A stretch of 64,000 bases of DNA from Diplolepis rosae (lineage: Eukaryota; Arthropoda; Insecta; Hymenoptera; Diplolepididae), in contig JAPYXD010000171.1 of the NCBI GenBank assembly GCA_030998225.1, positions 1,302,001-1,366,000 on the forward strand. The letters are read 5' to 3'. The stretch's first letter is position 1; every line of letters begins with the position of its first letter. Both the position numbers and the translations under genes were made by a program. This document shows positions 44,335 through 55,745 of the stretch, piece after piece. The notes under the pieces are model-generated. The model worked only from the letters and a program-made list of their open reading frames with translations, did not search any database and was not told where the DNA came from.

Positions 44335-45565
44335 CGAAGGTAGTCCCAGAAGTACCCGACCTAACAAAGATAACCCCAAAAATTTGGAAGAAAACACCTT
44401 TATTTCTCAACGTAGTCTCCTTTTAGCTTGATACATTTCCTTAGCGATGTTCAATAGCTTCGATATTCTGTTTATAGTGAAAACCGTCGAGTTTCTCAGA
44501 ATAACCATTAACTCTAGACTCCACTTCTTCATTGTTGGCAAATCTTTGACTACCGAGCCATTTATTCAAGTTTTGAAAGAGAAAATAATGGGGGGGAATA
44601 AATTTGGCAAATAGGGAGGATGAGGAAGCAATTTAAACTTTAACTCATTGATTTTGGCCATCGCAATAACGGATGTGTGAACTGGTGCATTTTCTTGATA
44701 AAACAACACTTCCTTTTTCACCGAATACGACCATTTTTCCTTGATTTCATCACTAAAGCGCTGTAATAAGTTGGCATAATACTCACTATTGATTTTTTTT
44801 CCTTTTTGAAGATAATTAATGTAAATTATTCCACGTGTATTCCAAAAAACTGTTGCCACGACCATGGCAGCAGATGGAATTGTCTTCGGTGTCAGTGATG
44901 GGCCCATGTTCCATCTATGGTTATTAATCGACGCAAAATATCGGATTTATTGCTATGAAACATCGTCAAACACTTGATTGAGAAATTTTCACGACGGTGT
45001 TTTTGTTTCATTTTAAGCAAACGTGGCACCCATCTTGCGCACAGCTTTCTCATGTCCATATCTTCAGTCATTATACAATGTGGAAAAGTTTTTGAAATGC
45101 CTACCATGTCGGCTCGCTCACGCAATTTTAGTCGGCGATCATCCAATGCCAATTTGATGATTTTCTTCACCATTTCTGTCGTGATCAACTAATTTGGTCA
45201 ACCACTACGATGTTCGTCTTGGCAGTTCGTACTACCTCGTTTAAACTCTGTCACCCAATACTTTATTGTTGTAAACGAAGGAGCATTCTCCCGCAGAGTA
45301 GAATCTAGCTCGGCTTTAATATTGGTTAGACTGAGACCTTTCAAATGAAAGTATTGTAACACATCACGATGAACAACTATTTCCATGTTCACAAATTCAC
45401 TGAGAGCGTTAACTATTGATAGCTGTCAAACTAATACTAAACAACGTAGCGTATTCAAACTTCTATCATAAGCTTTATAAGGTTGGTGCTTTCGACCATA
45501 GTAATTTATTTCAAGCAACAACCGTCATTTATACGTTAGGTCGGGTACTTCTGGCACTACCCGCG
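44335..45565 (-). mobile_element. Mariner element, full-length ends
   Basis: 1231 bp with inverted ends containing GTAGTNCCAGAAGTACCCGA and flanked by TA (44333-44334 and 45566-45567). Length and ends fit a complete but dead mariner. Confidence 0.93.
44566..45392 (-). pseudogene. Mariner transposase, dead
   Basis: It starts MNMEIVVHRDVLQYFHLKG, with a helix-turn-helix (LTNIKAELDSTLRE), DEHRSG, two stops near 45190, and then EMVKKIIKLALDDRRLK. The first catalytic Asp region survives (TIDGTWAHH). A deletion with a frameshift follows. The second Asp is changed to Glu (FYQENAPVHTS) and the third site is lost (YLPNLFPP instead of the usual SPDLAPSD). The remaining C-terminus before the element end is not open. 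Confidence 0.93.
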
Positions 45566-46670
45566 TACTTAAGTCGATTAATATAACATGTTCGTAGTGC
45601 ACCGAGTCGAAAATGGACACCCTCAATGCCGCTCTGCAAATGCTCAAATACTTATATAACTATATTATATATAAATATATACTTTATTTTATATACTTTA
45701 TATATTATACTTTTATAAGAACGTATTTTGCAAAATATATCGTGTGTGCTACAGAGCTCGGCCTAGCATCCATATAATAGCAATCGTCTAGGCCGGGCCT
45801 GCGCAGTAAGGGGATTTTTCCTTACAGGCCAGATGTGACATTTTTACCACCATTGCACCCTACTCAGGTTGAAAGAACTCGAGTGGTAGTGTTTTCGCGT
45901 GATCTCTCGTCTTCCCTAAACTCTTTCATCAAATCTCAGTGCCGTGGAACTAATTTGAGAAGGCACTTTAGGGTTACTAATTTAAAATTACTTTCTTGTA
46001 CCAAGCTATCTAGAAACATTAGATTTATGTTTTTTCAATTAGTTATAAATTATGATGCAAATGTATGTTTATTCTTAAAATCAGAGAATACTGATGTTAA
46101 ATGAAGTAAGAAATCTACTTGTTATTTGTCAAAGAAAATGTTTACTATTCCTCAAATACATCGAAATTTCCAAACAGAAATCTGCCATTACTATTACAAA
46201 TTAGTAAGAAATAATTTTGATTTAAAAATAGAAATGGTAATATGCTTGCTCAGATTCATATTAATGGCACTGGGGGAGTGAAGAGATGCTGAGAACAGTT
46301 TACGCTAGTCCAGCTCTTTGAATCTTAGCAGAGAGCAGTTATGGTGTAAATGACCGATCTGGCATTTTGAGGAGATTCGAGGAAAATTCCTGAAATCCTC
46401 CCTTGCTGCCCAGGCCTGGTATAGGCAACAAAGCAGTAGATAGTAGGCTTACATTGTAGACAATGTAAGAAACAAAATTTTGATAATTTTTTATATTTTT
46501 GACATCCTGAAAAACATACTAATTTGTCCTCTTGCCACCGTCTAAAAAAAGTTGTGCCGAAAAATATTTTTTCAATAATATTTTCTTTCTGGTGCGTCTC
46601 AGAAAAATTATATAGGATCAAATCTTCAAGTTTTGCCAAGAATTTTTTTTCAAAAATAACAGTTTTAAGA
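45566..46670. other. No recognised gene
   Basis: An AT-repeat stretch (45640-45710) and a GC-moderate patch (45750-45960). The open frame 45835-46104 has no known motif. Confidence 0.4.
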
Positions 46671-46742
46671 GCCTAGACGGCTCAGGTGGTAGCACTTTAG
46701 GCTTCTAAGCAAAATGCCTTGAGTTTGATCCCTGCGACGGTG
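46671..46742 (+). repeat. Degenerate tRNA-like head
   Basis: GCCTAGACGGCTCAGGTGGT resembles an A box, and GAGTTTGATCCC resembles a B box 40 bases on. The stems pair poorly, and the downstream sequence does not match the other SINE tails. It is probably a different or older tRNA-derived repeat. Confidence 0.4.
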
Positions 46743-47769
46743 TCAATGAAAATTTTTCTACGGACTTTGATCGAGACTTTGGTGAGGATTTCTATGTCGA
46801 GAGGCACAACGTCGGGGGTCAATTGACAAATTTGATAAGACTCAAAAGAAGTTAATGGTCTCCTTGCAAAAGGGCGTTATATCGAGATTCCATAACGTTT
46901 TGAGGCAACTAGTCGTAATCGAATATAAAACAATAAGTGGGTAACACAGACAGTACCAGATTCAGACACAGTGAAATTTTTCTAGGAGTAGGAGGTGGAG
47001 GGGCAACTTGGACATTCACGAGAGGGGGAAGATGTGTGAGTTATGGTGACGTCTCGAAAAACAAGGAGCGGTACATTGGGCGCAAGCTTACATGCGAAAG
47101 TTAGGGGATAACGAATTAAATTAATGTCAGATAACAATCTCTTATCAAGCATTGTTAAAATTCAATTTATTGAGGGTTAAAGCATTGGCCCAAACCGTAA
47201 ATAACATTCTTAAATTATCGAAAATGAACGTTCTCCTTCTGTAATTAAAAATATTAAACTTATGATATGATTATATATACGATATATATTTTGATACAAA
47301 GCATTTCCTAAAGTCGATTGAGCGGGAACGTTTTTACCTGATCAGTCATTTCTAAGTGAGAGACTAGTGCATTGAAATATTTTGTATCATTCCAACAAAA
47401 GAAATAATCTACTACATATAACGAGCATATTTCGACAAGTGTTTTATATTTTTCCACACAGAGCTTCCTCCATATCCACAGCAGTGTCTCGCTTGTGGCT
47501 GCATCCAGGGCATCTCCACATGGTAGCGGCTGTCAACGGAGCAATTATGTTATCTGGCTGAGTCCCTGAATTACGGCGTTGATACCGTCATTGCAGGCAC
47601 ATGTGGAAAACGTTTTACGAAACAGGGATTTGGATACCCAGAATCGGTGGCTGGTCAGGGTGAGAAAGCGGGCCTGCAGGCGTCCTGATAGTGCGACCGC
47701 AGCTCTACATTGGTTGGTAACTTGGCTAATGTAGAGTTGAACACAACAAGAAATAAGGGTGAAATCGTC
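46743..47769. other. No recognised gene
   Basis: I see no repeats shared with the rest of the window and no convincing frame. Confidence 0.4.
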
Positions 47770-47985
47770 TCGCAATCATATAACTGTGATTCAGATTATA
47801 TCGTCTTTTGTTATATTTTCTCCAAATTCAAAATAAGCTTTTTGCGGAAAAACATCGATGACATTCGTGAAACTTTCAAGGAAATTTTTGGTTTGGAAAT
47901 TGATAAACTGGGGATGAACAAGTGGATTCCTGACATCATCTGTAATTGTATATCAAGTACTCTATTCCAACGATTTGGAAACGTC
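47770..47985 (+). pseudogene. Possible N-terminal Zn-like domain of TE-type gene
   Basis: CDSDYIVFCYIFSKFKIS, then RKNIDDIRETFKEIFGLEID and NKWIPDIICNC. This resembles the Cys-rich N-terminal domain of the arthropod TE-type family seen at 43065-43640, with two expected Cys changed. It is on the opposite strand to that remnant, so it belongs to a different copy. The match is weak. Confidence 0.35.
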
Positions 47986-48225
47986 CTCATTGTAAATTAG
48001 ATTGTTTCTTTTGTTGCAATGAAAATTAAGGATTTCAACGTTAAAAATAAAAACAAAATTGTTTAAATCAGTGTTGAATCAGTATGTAACGAACTGTACG
48101 TGCACACAACGCTACCGCACCCCTAACGCGGCATTCGGAGGGTTACTCCCACCACCGCTACTCACGTAAGTACCCCCACCGACCGCCGAGCCGCGCGCGC
48201 AGCTACCCCCACCCGTCGCGAACGA

Positions 48226-48262
48226 TATATAAAGAGGGTCGGAACACCGAGACGGGGCAGTT
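48226..48262 (+). promoter_or_regulatory. Putative TATA-type core promoter
   Basis: TATATAAA (48226-48233) is followed 25-26 bases later by GCAGTT (48257-48262), an arthropod initiator-like CAGT. Its A lies 33 bases from the first T of the box. It sits in an abrupt GC-rich island. The transcribed product is unknown. Confidence 0.4.
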
Positions 48263-48329
48263 CGGCTGGAGCAACGATCCGGGTCACACCGGAGCGGCGC
48301 TCTAGACGGACGGCATGGAGATGCCTCTC

Positions 48330-48870
48330 CTGATGGGTTCCCCCATAGGAAGGTATCTCCGACCCCGACCGCGACACACCTGGTGAAGCCGGACCGAGCG
48401 TCGATCGATGGGTTCCCCCATGGTCGACTCTCGGTGGGAGCGGACACCCAGCGTCAGGTTCCCCTGACTGGATGTTGCTCCAGGCGAAGCCAGGTGGTGA
48501 CCGAAATACACAGGACACCCAGGCCACCCCGACACCTGTCCTCCTGGTCCGGCCACAACGAGAGTCGATCGATGGGTTTCCCATGGTCGACTCTCGGTGA
48601 GAGCTGGCACCCAGCGTCAGGTTCCCCTGTCTGGGTGCTGTTCAGGCTGGCCAGGTCGACACCAAGGCTACCCCGACACCGGTCCTCCTGGTCCGGCCAC
48701 ATCGAGCGTCGATCGATGGGTTCCCCCATGGTCGACTCTCGGCGAGAGCCGGCACCCAGCGTCAGGTTCCCCTGACTGGGTGATGCTCAGGCTGGCCAGG
48801 TTGACACCCACCGTTCACCCGGAGATGCCGCGTCGAACACCGACCGATGGGTACCCCCATGGCCGGTTTT
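48330..48870 (+). repeat. GC-rich tandem repeat array after promoter
   Basis: TCGATCGATGGGTTCCCCCA recurs at 48401, 48565 (one base short) and 48709, with a degenerate unit near 48843 and a half unit near 48332. Each is followed by CATGGTCGACTCTCGG and CACCCAGCGTCAGGTTCCCC. Unit lengths shrink (164, 144, 134). Frames open on both strands are by-products of the repeat. Confidence 0.85.
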
Positions 48871-48919
48871 CGACATAATGGGGTGAATTGGACTTACGAT
48901 TCTCTTTCAGCGGCCTAAC

Positions 48920-49158
48920 CCTCGGGGTTTGAACAATAATTATACACTTTTCGCGCGGTTAGGCAGTTTTTCGAACCGGCTCTTCAATTCTACTTCTTGT
49001 CGATTATTTATTAACTGTACTGCGTTCTTTAATAATAATATTATTTCAGTAAATGTTATTATTAATGTTATTATTAATATTAATTATTATTTACTATCAA
49101 TTATAAAATCATAGAGTGAATTCACTGTACACGGGAAATTCTACCTCACAGTAGTTTC
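48920..49158. repeat. Right inverted arm (partner 41334-41570)
   Basis: Mirror of the left arm. Its outer end directly touches the A-rich 3' tail of the R1-like element. Confidence 0.88.
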
Positions 49159-49389
49159 TTCTTTTTTTTTTCTTTGGTACAGGACTCTCCTAGGACGGGT
49201 TCAGGCATACCTGTTAATACCGAAAAAAACCCCTCTCTCGAACGAATACACCCGAGGAAACGCCTTTCGGCTTTAAACTTCCGGGCAGTTGGTTCCAGCT
49301 TAAAGTCGCGTACGACTCTTCCGTCATCCGTTCTCCCGGGACTCCCATCCGCGGACACACGCCCATTAATCGCCCCGATGCGATTTCTA

Positions 49390-50920
49390 CTGGCCCTCGT
49401 TGTTGCCGCGTTCTGCACGCCCATCAAACTCCCTCGTCTTCATCACCAGGGTGACGAATGACTCGACAAGCAGCCATATCTTATCAGACTGGACCATGAG
49501 AAAGACCAACGTGTCAGGAGTGAGTTGTGCGCCCACAGCCCGACCGACAGCCTCCCTTTCCGCGCCCCACCTGGCACAGCAAAGAGTGTGTGCTCTGCAT
49601 TGTCCATAAGGGATCCGCAGTAGCGACACGACTCATTGTATGCTGAGACAATTCTCAGCACCATCCTTCTCTGTGCCGAGAACAGCTTCTAATGGATAGC
49701 ATGGTTGTTAAGGGCACTTATTCAGAACAGAGCTGCATAAAGCAGCTTCGAATTTACCACGCTCGCCGACCACCCGTGACACTTGAGGGGCACCACATGT
49801 CATCTCTTCTTTGTGGCCCACCACTGCCTGGATGTAATCAACTGTGCCTTTTCGTAAACTGAACTGGTTTTCCGAGAGACCGTTCTCGTCGACCATGCGA
49901 CCCTGTAGACTTTGTAGGATCATTTCCTCCAGAAGCTTCCCCATTCTGTCCAATAGACAAAGAGGTCTATAGGATAAGCCATCTTCTAGAGTTTTTTTGC
50001 CCTTCCTCAGCAGGACTAACCTCTGCTTCTTACAGCCTAAGAAGAACCACCCCTACCAAAGACAGGAGTTGAAGGCTTCCAGGAGGATCTCCGGGTATGC
50101 TTTGAGGATCTCGTTTGGCACCCCGTCGATCCCTGGCGCTGTATTTGCCTTAAGCCTCCCACCCGCTCTCTTTAGTTCTTCGAGAGTGACGAGTTCTTCG
50201 CGTCGGACCAAACAGGAACTTCGGTCCTGTCTTTGGAACGGCTCTACGTGTGGAAACAAGCTCCGCACAATGTACTTGACTGGATCGACATTATCCAGGC
50301 TTGGGGTCTTTCTTCTAGTGACTGGTCGTTCCACCAGTACATCAAATCCCCGGTACGTCCGTGCCCGGAGTGAGGCATTGAGCGGTCACATGCTGCGACC
50401 ACTTTCAGCCTCGCCGCCCGTACAGTGGCCTCCAACGACCCAGCAGGCCTTGCCCAACCTAGCTCATCTATAAGCCTGGTTTCCTCAAGATATTTTTGTA
50501 GCTTGTCTTTGCTGAGTCTTTTTGTGTTCCAAGAGGGGCTCCTCACCTTTCCGCCCCTTCCCGTATGCACTGGGTGACTCCGTTCCTGGGTGCTGAACTC
50601 AATGCACTGGCGGTCACTCAAGGTTATTACCTCAAGAACGCACCAGCCGCCTATCCTTGAGGCAAGATGGGGCGCGACAATCTTGAGGTTGATAATCGAC
50701 ACCCCCCCCCCTCTCCTTATCTAAACGTAAGATCCTTGCCCCGATTCAATACAATCAGGTCATTCATAGCGACCACCTCACCGACCAAGATCCCAGTCCT
50801 GTCCAGACGGGCTTCTCCCCACTCGGGCGACTTACTATTAAAGTCGCCCGCAATGAGGGACCATCCACTAGCCTTTACGAGACTTTCCTCAAGGATGAGG
50901 ATCTGGGTCTCAAAGATCTA
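49390..50920 (-). pseudogene. R1-like ORF2 remnants (endonuclease, RT, Zn region)
   Basis: Pieces in order: SLIAGDFNSKSPEWGEARLD (endonuclease, 50870-50790), LEVITLSDRQCIEFS (about 50620-50560), linker, EELKRAGGRLKANTAPGIDG and PNEILK (RT start, 50170-50100), MGKLLEEMILQSLQG and GLSENQFSLRKG (RT palm entry, 49950-49850), then CRYCGSLMDNAEHTLF (zinc motif, 49635-49580). The catalytic YADD-type block is absent. Frames change between pieces. Confidence 0.88.
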
Positions 50921-50939
50921 GAAAGGATACCTTGACAGC

Positions 50940-51513
50940 GTCACCCGACCTAGCAGCCGGAGAACGCCTTGGCAACTTTCTCTCGACTTTAGGTTCCTGT
51001 GCAGAGGACACAGGAATCTTTTTTTTCGTCTTTTCCTTCTTTTTTTTCTTTTTTCCAACAGCTGCCATTCCCCATCCTTCTGTGGGGTCTGGCATCTGGT
51101 GGCCGCAGCGTATGTCGGCGATGTTCCCTTCCCTTCCCTTTTTTGGGAGTCCCATCTTCGGGGGGAGAATGTGCAACCCTCTTATTTCCCTTTTTGAGCT
51201 TTTTTGGGGTATCTCCCAGAGATGCAGAGCACGGTCTCCGAACGATACCCATCATTTTCGAGGCGGAGTGGGATTCCAGCCTCTTCTGGAATTCCACCCC
51301 GCTTTTTAAAAGATACTTATGGATGTAGAGCATTCCGCTTATCACCTCTGTAGCCTCGTTCACGCTGTCCTTAACATGACCAGGGTTATTTCTCAGCATA
51401 CCCTGCTAGATGACGCTGAAATCCCTGGATAAATTCTCCATTCTTTTGTTTTGCTCCCTCAGGAGCTGAAGAACATCCTTCCATTCCTCAGCTTCTGGAG
51501 AAGCACCCAAGTG
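50940..51513 (-). pseudogene. R1-like ORF1 fragment
   Basis: EEWKDVLQLLREQNKRMENL, a stop, then KDSVNEATEVISGMLYIHKY and a Lys/Pro-rich low-complexity stretch. The coiled-coil-like Leu/Glu pattern at the start fits an ORF1 N-terminal part. The 3' end of ORF1 with its expected zinc knuckles is missing. Confidence 0.7.
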
Positions 51514-51625
51514 CTGAGTTTGAATCCCAGGGCAGTCGAAAAAGTCTTCTTTTGCACAGAAAGACTTCAAATTCTTCAAAATTGTGAATTTATTTGAATT
51601 TATTTGCGATATAACCCTGCTTTAA
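51500..51625 (+). repeat. SINE-like copy, 3' part only
   Basis: The T-arm region GAGTTTGAATCCCAGGGCAG is followed by the shared tail GTCGAAAAAGTCTTCTTTTG and the end TTATTTGCGATATAA. The 5' half of the tRNA-like head is missing or replaced by the R1-like ORF1. Confidence 0.6.
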
Positions 51626-51638
51626 ATGACGGATAGAA

Positions 51639-51750
51639 CCCAGATAAAAACCGACTTTTACCCGGTTCTTATCCTGCGCGACTGTATTAGTACCCTGTTT
51701 TTGTCCCCGGTTTATACCCGGAGCTTAACCGGGTTCTATCTGGGATCGAC
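51639..51750. mobile_element. Small inverted-repeat element, tentative
   Basis: The ends AACCCAGATAAAAACCG and its rough mirror AACCGGGTTCTATCTGGGA suggest a 110-bp MITE. CCGGGT words also occur in the array at 53371-53780. Confidence 0.35.
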
Positions 51751-51789
51751 TAATATCTTTAGCCGGTTTGTACATGGTTCTATTCGCTT

Positions 51790-53370
51790 GGGAGGTTAAA
51801 TTTACTGTTTTCACAGTAAAAAATCTGTTTTCAAGCTTGGAAATTTTTTCTGAGTAAATTGACAGTACTTTTTTGTTACACATACACCGGAAAAAAATCT
51901 CAGTAGGTTTGAGTACTTTTTAATTTACTTTCCATAGATCATAAAGACCACACAGTCATTTTTGAAGTTAACTGATCTGCAGGAACATTGGTAAATCAAA
52001 TAAGAGCAGTGTTTGAATCGATTAATATTCTTATTATATTTCAAAACTGTATTTACTTTCAAGTAGACACTTAACTTACTATTTTTATGTACACACTTAC
52101 CTATAAACACACACCCCCCTCTACACTACACAAACGCTCGTTTAGGCAGTATTAAAAATTATTCTTAGCGCTGCGGGTTCGAACCTTTTCTACTTATAAT
52201 TAACGCATTACTAACCTAATGACTAAGCATATCGGCTGCGCACGCTTGGAATACAAGAAAGAAAATAGCGCTTATAACCTGCAACTACTGCAGGGTCGTG
52301 TAAGGAGTGTATGGGCCCCGTGTAATCGGGAATTTTCAAATTTCATGCCAATTTATGATTCTAATTTAATATTTTTAAGATTTTTAATTATTGAATCGAT
52401 TTTCTATGAAATAAAATATTTTTGAAAGAAACAGATCGAATTTTTGAATTGAATTAAAGAACATTACATAATAAAAAGATTTATATACATTTTCGAAGTA
52501 TTAATCTTTATTATTGTATATTGGTGATACTTTATACAGGTTATGATTCCTTTAATTTTTGTTTTCAAGAGTAAAATAAACGCATGTTCAGAATTTAAAA
52601 AATTTGAGTTATTTCAATTCCAAAAATATGATGAAACTCTTGAATCAAGAAAATTATCTCATAAAAAAATTATGCATTCAAGTTCGCAATAAGTAATTCC
52701 AACTAATGAATTACTATTAGAAAAGTAGTACACTCATTAACTTATCATCAGATTGTTTTTCTAATTACTCTTATGTAGTAACTTCTATACTGTTTATGTT
52801 TACTATGAGAGCTTCAATTGATTTTACTATTCACCACATGTTAATTGAACTGCATGTTTAGTTATTGTTACTACCTCAACACAATCAGACACACACACAC
52901 ATAAACACACGTGCTCGCATATGATTATTATGATTACATGCGAATTCACACTCTCCCGACGAATTTTCCAGTCAAAAAACCGTAAAAATTGCTTGCTGAC
53001 TCCCGAGTTTTTTTAACCAACTCAGAGAAAAAGTCACTCGTATAGGAATTGTATTTTTTTAAACACACTAATGGCATATTTTTCTGTTAGGCTTGTATTT
53101 CATTACTGACAACAAAAGAAACTTTTAAAATAGCGTACTGTCAAAATTACTGAAAAAAATATTCCGGTGCAAAAAAGTAAATTTTAAGGATGGTGACAGT
53201 AAAAAAAATAACGGCACAGTAAAAGTTCTCGGTTTTAATGAATATCCTTTCTATACCTCCGAAAACCGTAAAATTCCGTGATCATTTTCTCTCAGTGTAC
53301 CCGGTTTCTACAAGGGTTTTATCCGGGACCTTTCAGATTTTTATCCGGTTTGCATCCGGCTCCTTAATAA
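51790..53370. other. No recognised gene
   Basis: AT-rich, with a short AC microsatellite at 52890-52912. Frames at 51925-52110 and 52219-52425 lack known motifs. Confidence 0.4.
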
Positions 53371-53780
53371 TTTGCAAGTCGACAACTGCCTTATAGAAAC
53401 CGGATATGATCCGGGTATAAACATATTTTTGTATTTTAATTTCTGGATCCATATACCAAATAGAAACCAGGTAGGGCTGGATAACATATGCACTTTCACC
53501 TTAGAAAACCACAAGACGCCAAATTCCTTATAGAAACCGGATAGGATCCGAGCGTAAACATATTTTCGTATTTTAATTTGTGGATCCATATGCCATGGAA
53601 CCGGATAAGGCTGGGTAGCAGGTGCACTTTCACCTTAACAATTTACAAGTCGACAACTGCCTTATAGAAACCGGATAGGATCCGAGCATAAACATATCTT
53701 TGTATTTTAATTTTTGGTTCCATATGCCAGATAGGAACCGGGTAGGGTCGGGTAGACGATGCACTTTCACCTTAACCAGG
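53371..53780 (+). repeat. Three-unit tandem repeat, period about 135 bp
   Basis: Units start near 53371, 53505 and 53641. Each contains CCTTATAGAAACCGGATA, TATTTTAATTT and GCACTTTCACCTTA. The repeated minus-strand reading is a by-product of the array. Confidence 0.88.
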
Positions 53781-55700
53781 ATGCACAGGAAAAGAAGTAC
53801 TTCTATAAAACTGTTTTTCGATGCAATTTTTTCAATATGGTGACTACAGAACAAATTGGTATTTTTATTGTGATTTCGAAATATACCAAATTATCATACT
53901 TCCGCCGTGCGTTGCTTAAAAATAGTAATGCATCAACGTTGCTGTTATTAATTTAAAATGTTACTGTTACTAAGTAGAGTAACTAATTTCCTTAAGGGGG
54001 TCTTCTACAAATGTGGATTTGAAAATTCTATTTTTGTGCATTTTTCTGATCTAGAATGTGTTAGAAATATACCCTCGAAAGGGGTTAATGAAATACTCAT
54101 TAGTTTGAGATGTCTCGGAGCATCAAACATAGCTGCGCGCTGTTTCTTAACGCACCTTCGTGGCAGCCCGGCACGTATTTACTTTTAATTTGGAAAAACT
54201 TGTTCTACAAAGGAGTTTACAGATTTTAATGCGGTTTATTGCCTTTTGTGCAAGTGGCACGACGGGAGTTGCTTCTCGATCAAGAAGGCAAACTTCACGG
54301 CCCTGGCATTGCAAATTGATCGTACGTTACTCATCTCCCACGTTCCATTCATGAGCATCTTTAAATGCGATTTCCCAAAATTTGTGTTTTTCCAACTGAT
54401 TGACATGATATCTGAAGAAATAATTGTTCGATTAACTTTGAAACTCCTATCAAAATTTTTAGAAAACAAGCCGCTATCGTCTAAATCCAGTTTTCTAGAA
54501 AATGTTCATTTTTCCGATTATTTTCAATTATTTCAATTAAATGTCGACTATTTTGAAAAATTTCTAAATTTTGGAAAAACCTTTTTTCAAAAATTTGAGA
54601 AAATTTCGTTTAAAACTATAAGAATAAATATGTTGAACCCATAAAACCGCATCTCATTCGCATAATTGGTTTCTCAACGAGTCATCCTCACAAAACAGTA
54701 CCAAAAACGGCGTAATTTGTATAAGACCTCCTTAGTTTCGATCACCGTGAATTAAAAATCAAGTCATTTTTTTTTAAGTGGAGGGGGGGGGGGGTGGTAT
54801 CCGACTTCTATCTTGTACAAAAAAATCATTACGGAATTAAAACTTTTAATATTCTATATTACCTAGGATATCTAAAATGGAAAGTATTTTTTAAATAAGG
54901 TTAGAATTTCAAAACATATATATATAAATTATAATCTATAAAATATCATTACTTTTGCTCCAAACTTCATAATATAATAGTAAAAATCTAAAATCACCTG
55001 AAAAATAGAAAAGGCTAAAAAGACAGTTTTACGTTGCGACTGAAGTATAAATTATTCAATAAATTTTCGATTTCGAAGGTAACATGAACTAACACAATCC
55101 TCTTGTTTGTTTCTTGTGCTTCCAGCTTGCACATCGAGACATTCATCGTGTTTTGTTTTATTGTAGCCTTACCTTCTACCCTACTTCCCCTTTTTCAATT
55201 CTACTCTCCTGAAAAATTTCCTTTATCCACCGACTTGCCACTTCTGCTTTTCACCAGCATATTACCTAATCTTTCGCCTTTTGAAAATCCGAAATCTGTT
55301 TCATATTATTTTCCCTTCCTTGTACCGCACCCATTATGTTGCCCTGTTCACGTCCTCCATCTTGGACTGTTCGGCAATATTCTGGCTCATTTTGGAAATC
55401 CCAATTACCTAACCACTATTTCACTGTTTTCCTTATATTTAATTTTATTTATATCCACTACTGCAATGTCCTTATCTCAACTTTATTCTTCTTCGGTATT
55501 CTACCCCACAACGCTCGCCTGACACCGTCAATAGCTGCGGGAAGGTGAGTTTGAGCTTTAATATTCCCTTGGAAATAAAAATAATGAATATAAAAGACAT
55601 AACTACGTGTCCAAACTATCAGAATATACAAAAGCATTGAATAATGAATCAAAAAGTTCTATATTGCAAAAATTTGCGAAAAGCATAGTTTCTCAACTCT
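53781..55700. other. No recognised gene; G run
   Basis: A run of 14 G at about 54782-54795 stands out. The longer frames 54246-54644 and 55103-55522 are rich in Phe/Leu/Ser and lack motifs I know, so I do not call them genes. Confidence 0.4.
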
Positions 55701-55708
55701 TAATTGTC

Positions 55709-55745
55709 AATGTATGTATGTATGTATGTATGTATGTATGTATGT
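55709..55745 (+). repeat. TGTA microsatellite
   Basis: About nine TGTA units in a row. Confidence 0.95.

Larger units (their letters stand above)
49152..51513 (-). mobile_element. R1-like non-LTR retrotransposon, decayed
   Basis: Read downward from 51513: ORF1 part, endonuclease, parts of RT, C-terminal zinc region, 3' UTR and A-rich tail (AAAAAAAAAAGAAG at about 49157-49170). The 5' end is truncated, and several internal deletions have removed most of RT. No target duplication is visible. Confidence 0.88.

Noticed and set aside
48112..48878. Several overlapping ORFs of 90-140 codons in the GC island
   Set aside because: All arise from the tandem repeat read in different frames on both strands; no protein-like motif.
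53341..53854. Repetitive minus-strand ORFs (KVKVH..., KLKYK...)
   Set aside because: By-products of the 135-bp tandem array.
54246..54644. 132-codon ORF rich in Phe, Leu and Ser
   Set aside because: No recognised domain and low complexity; AT-rich intergenic DNA gives such frames.
55103..55522. 139-codon hydrophobic ORF resembling a membrane protein
   Set aside because: Hydrophobicity follows from T-rich composition; no start context or homologous motif recognised.
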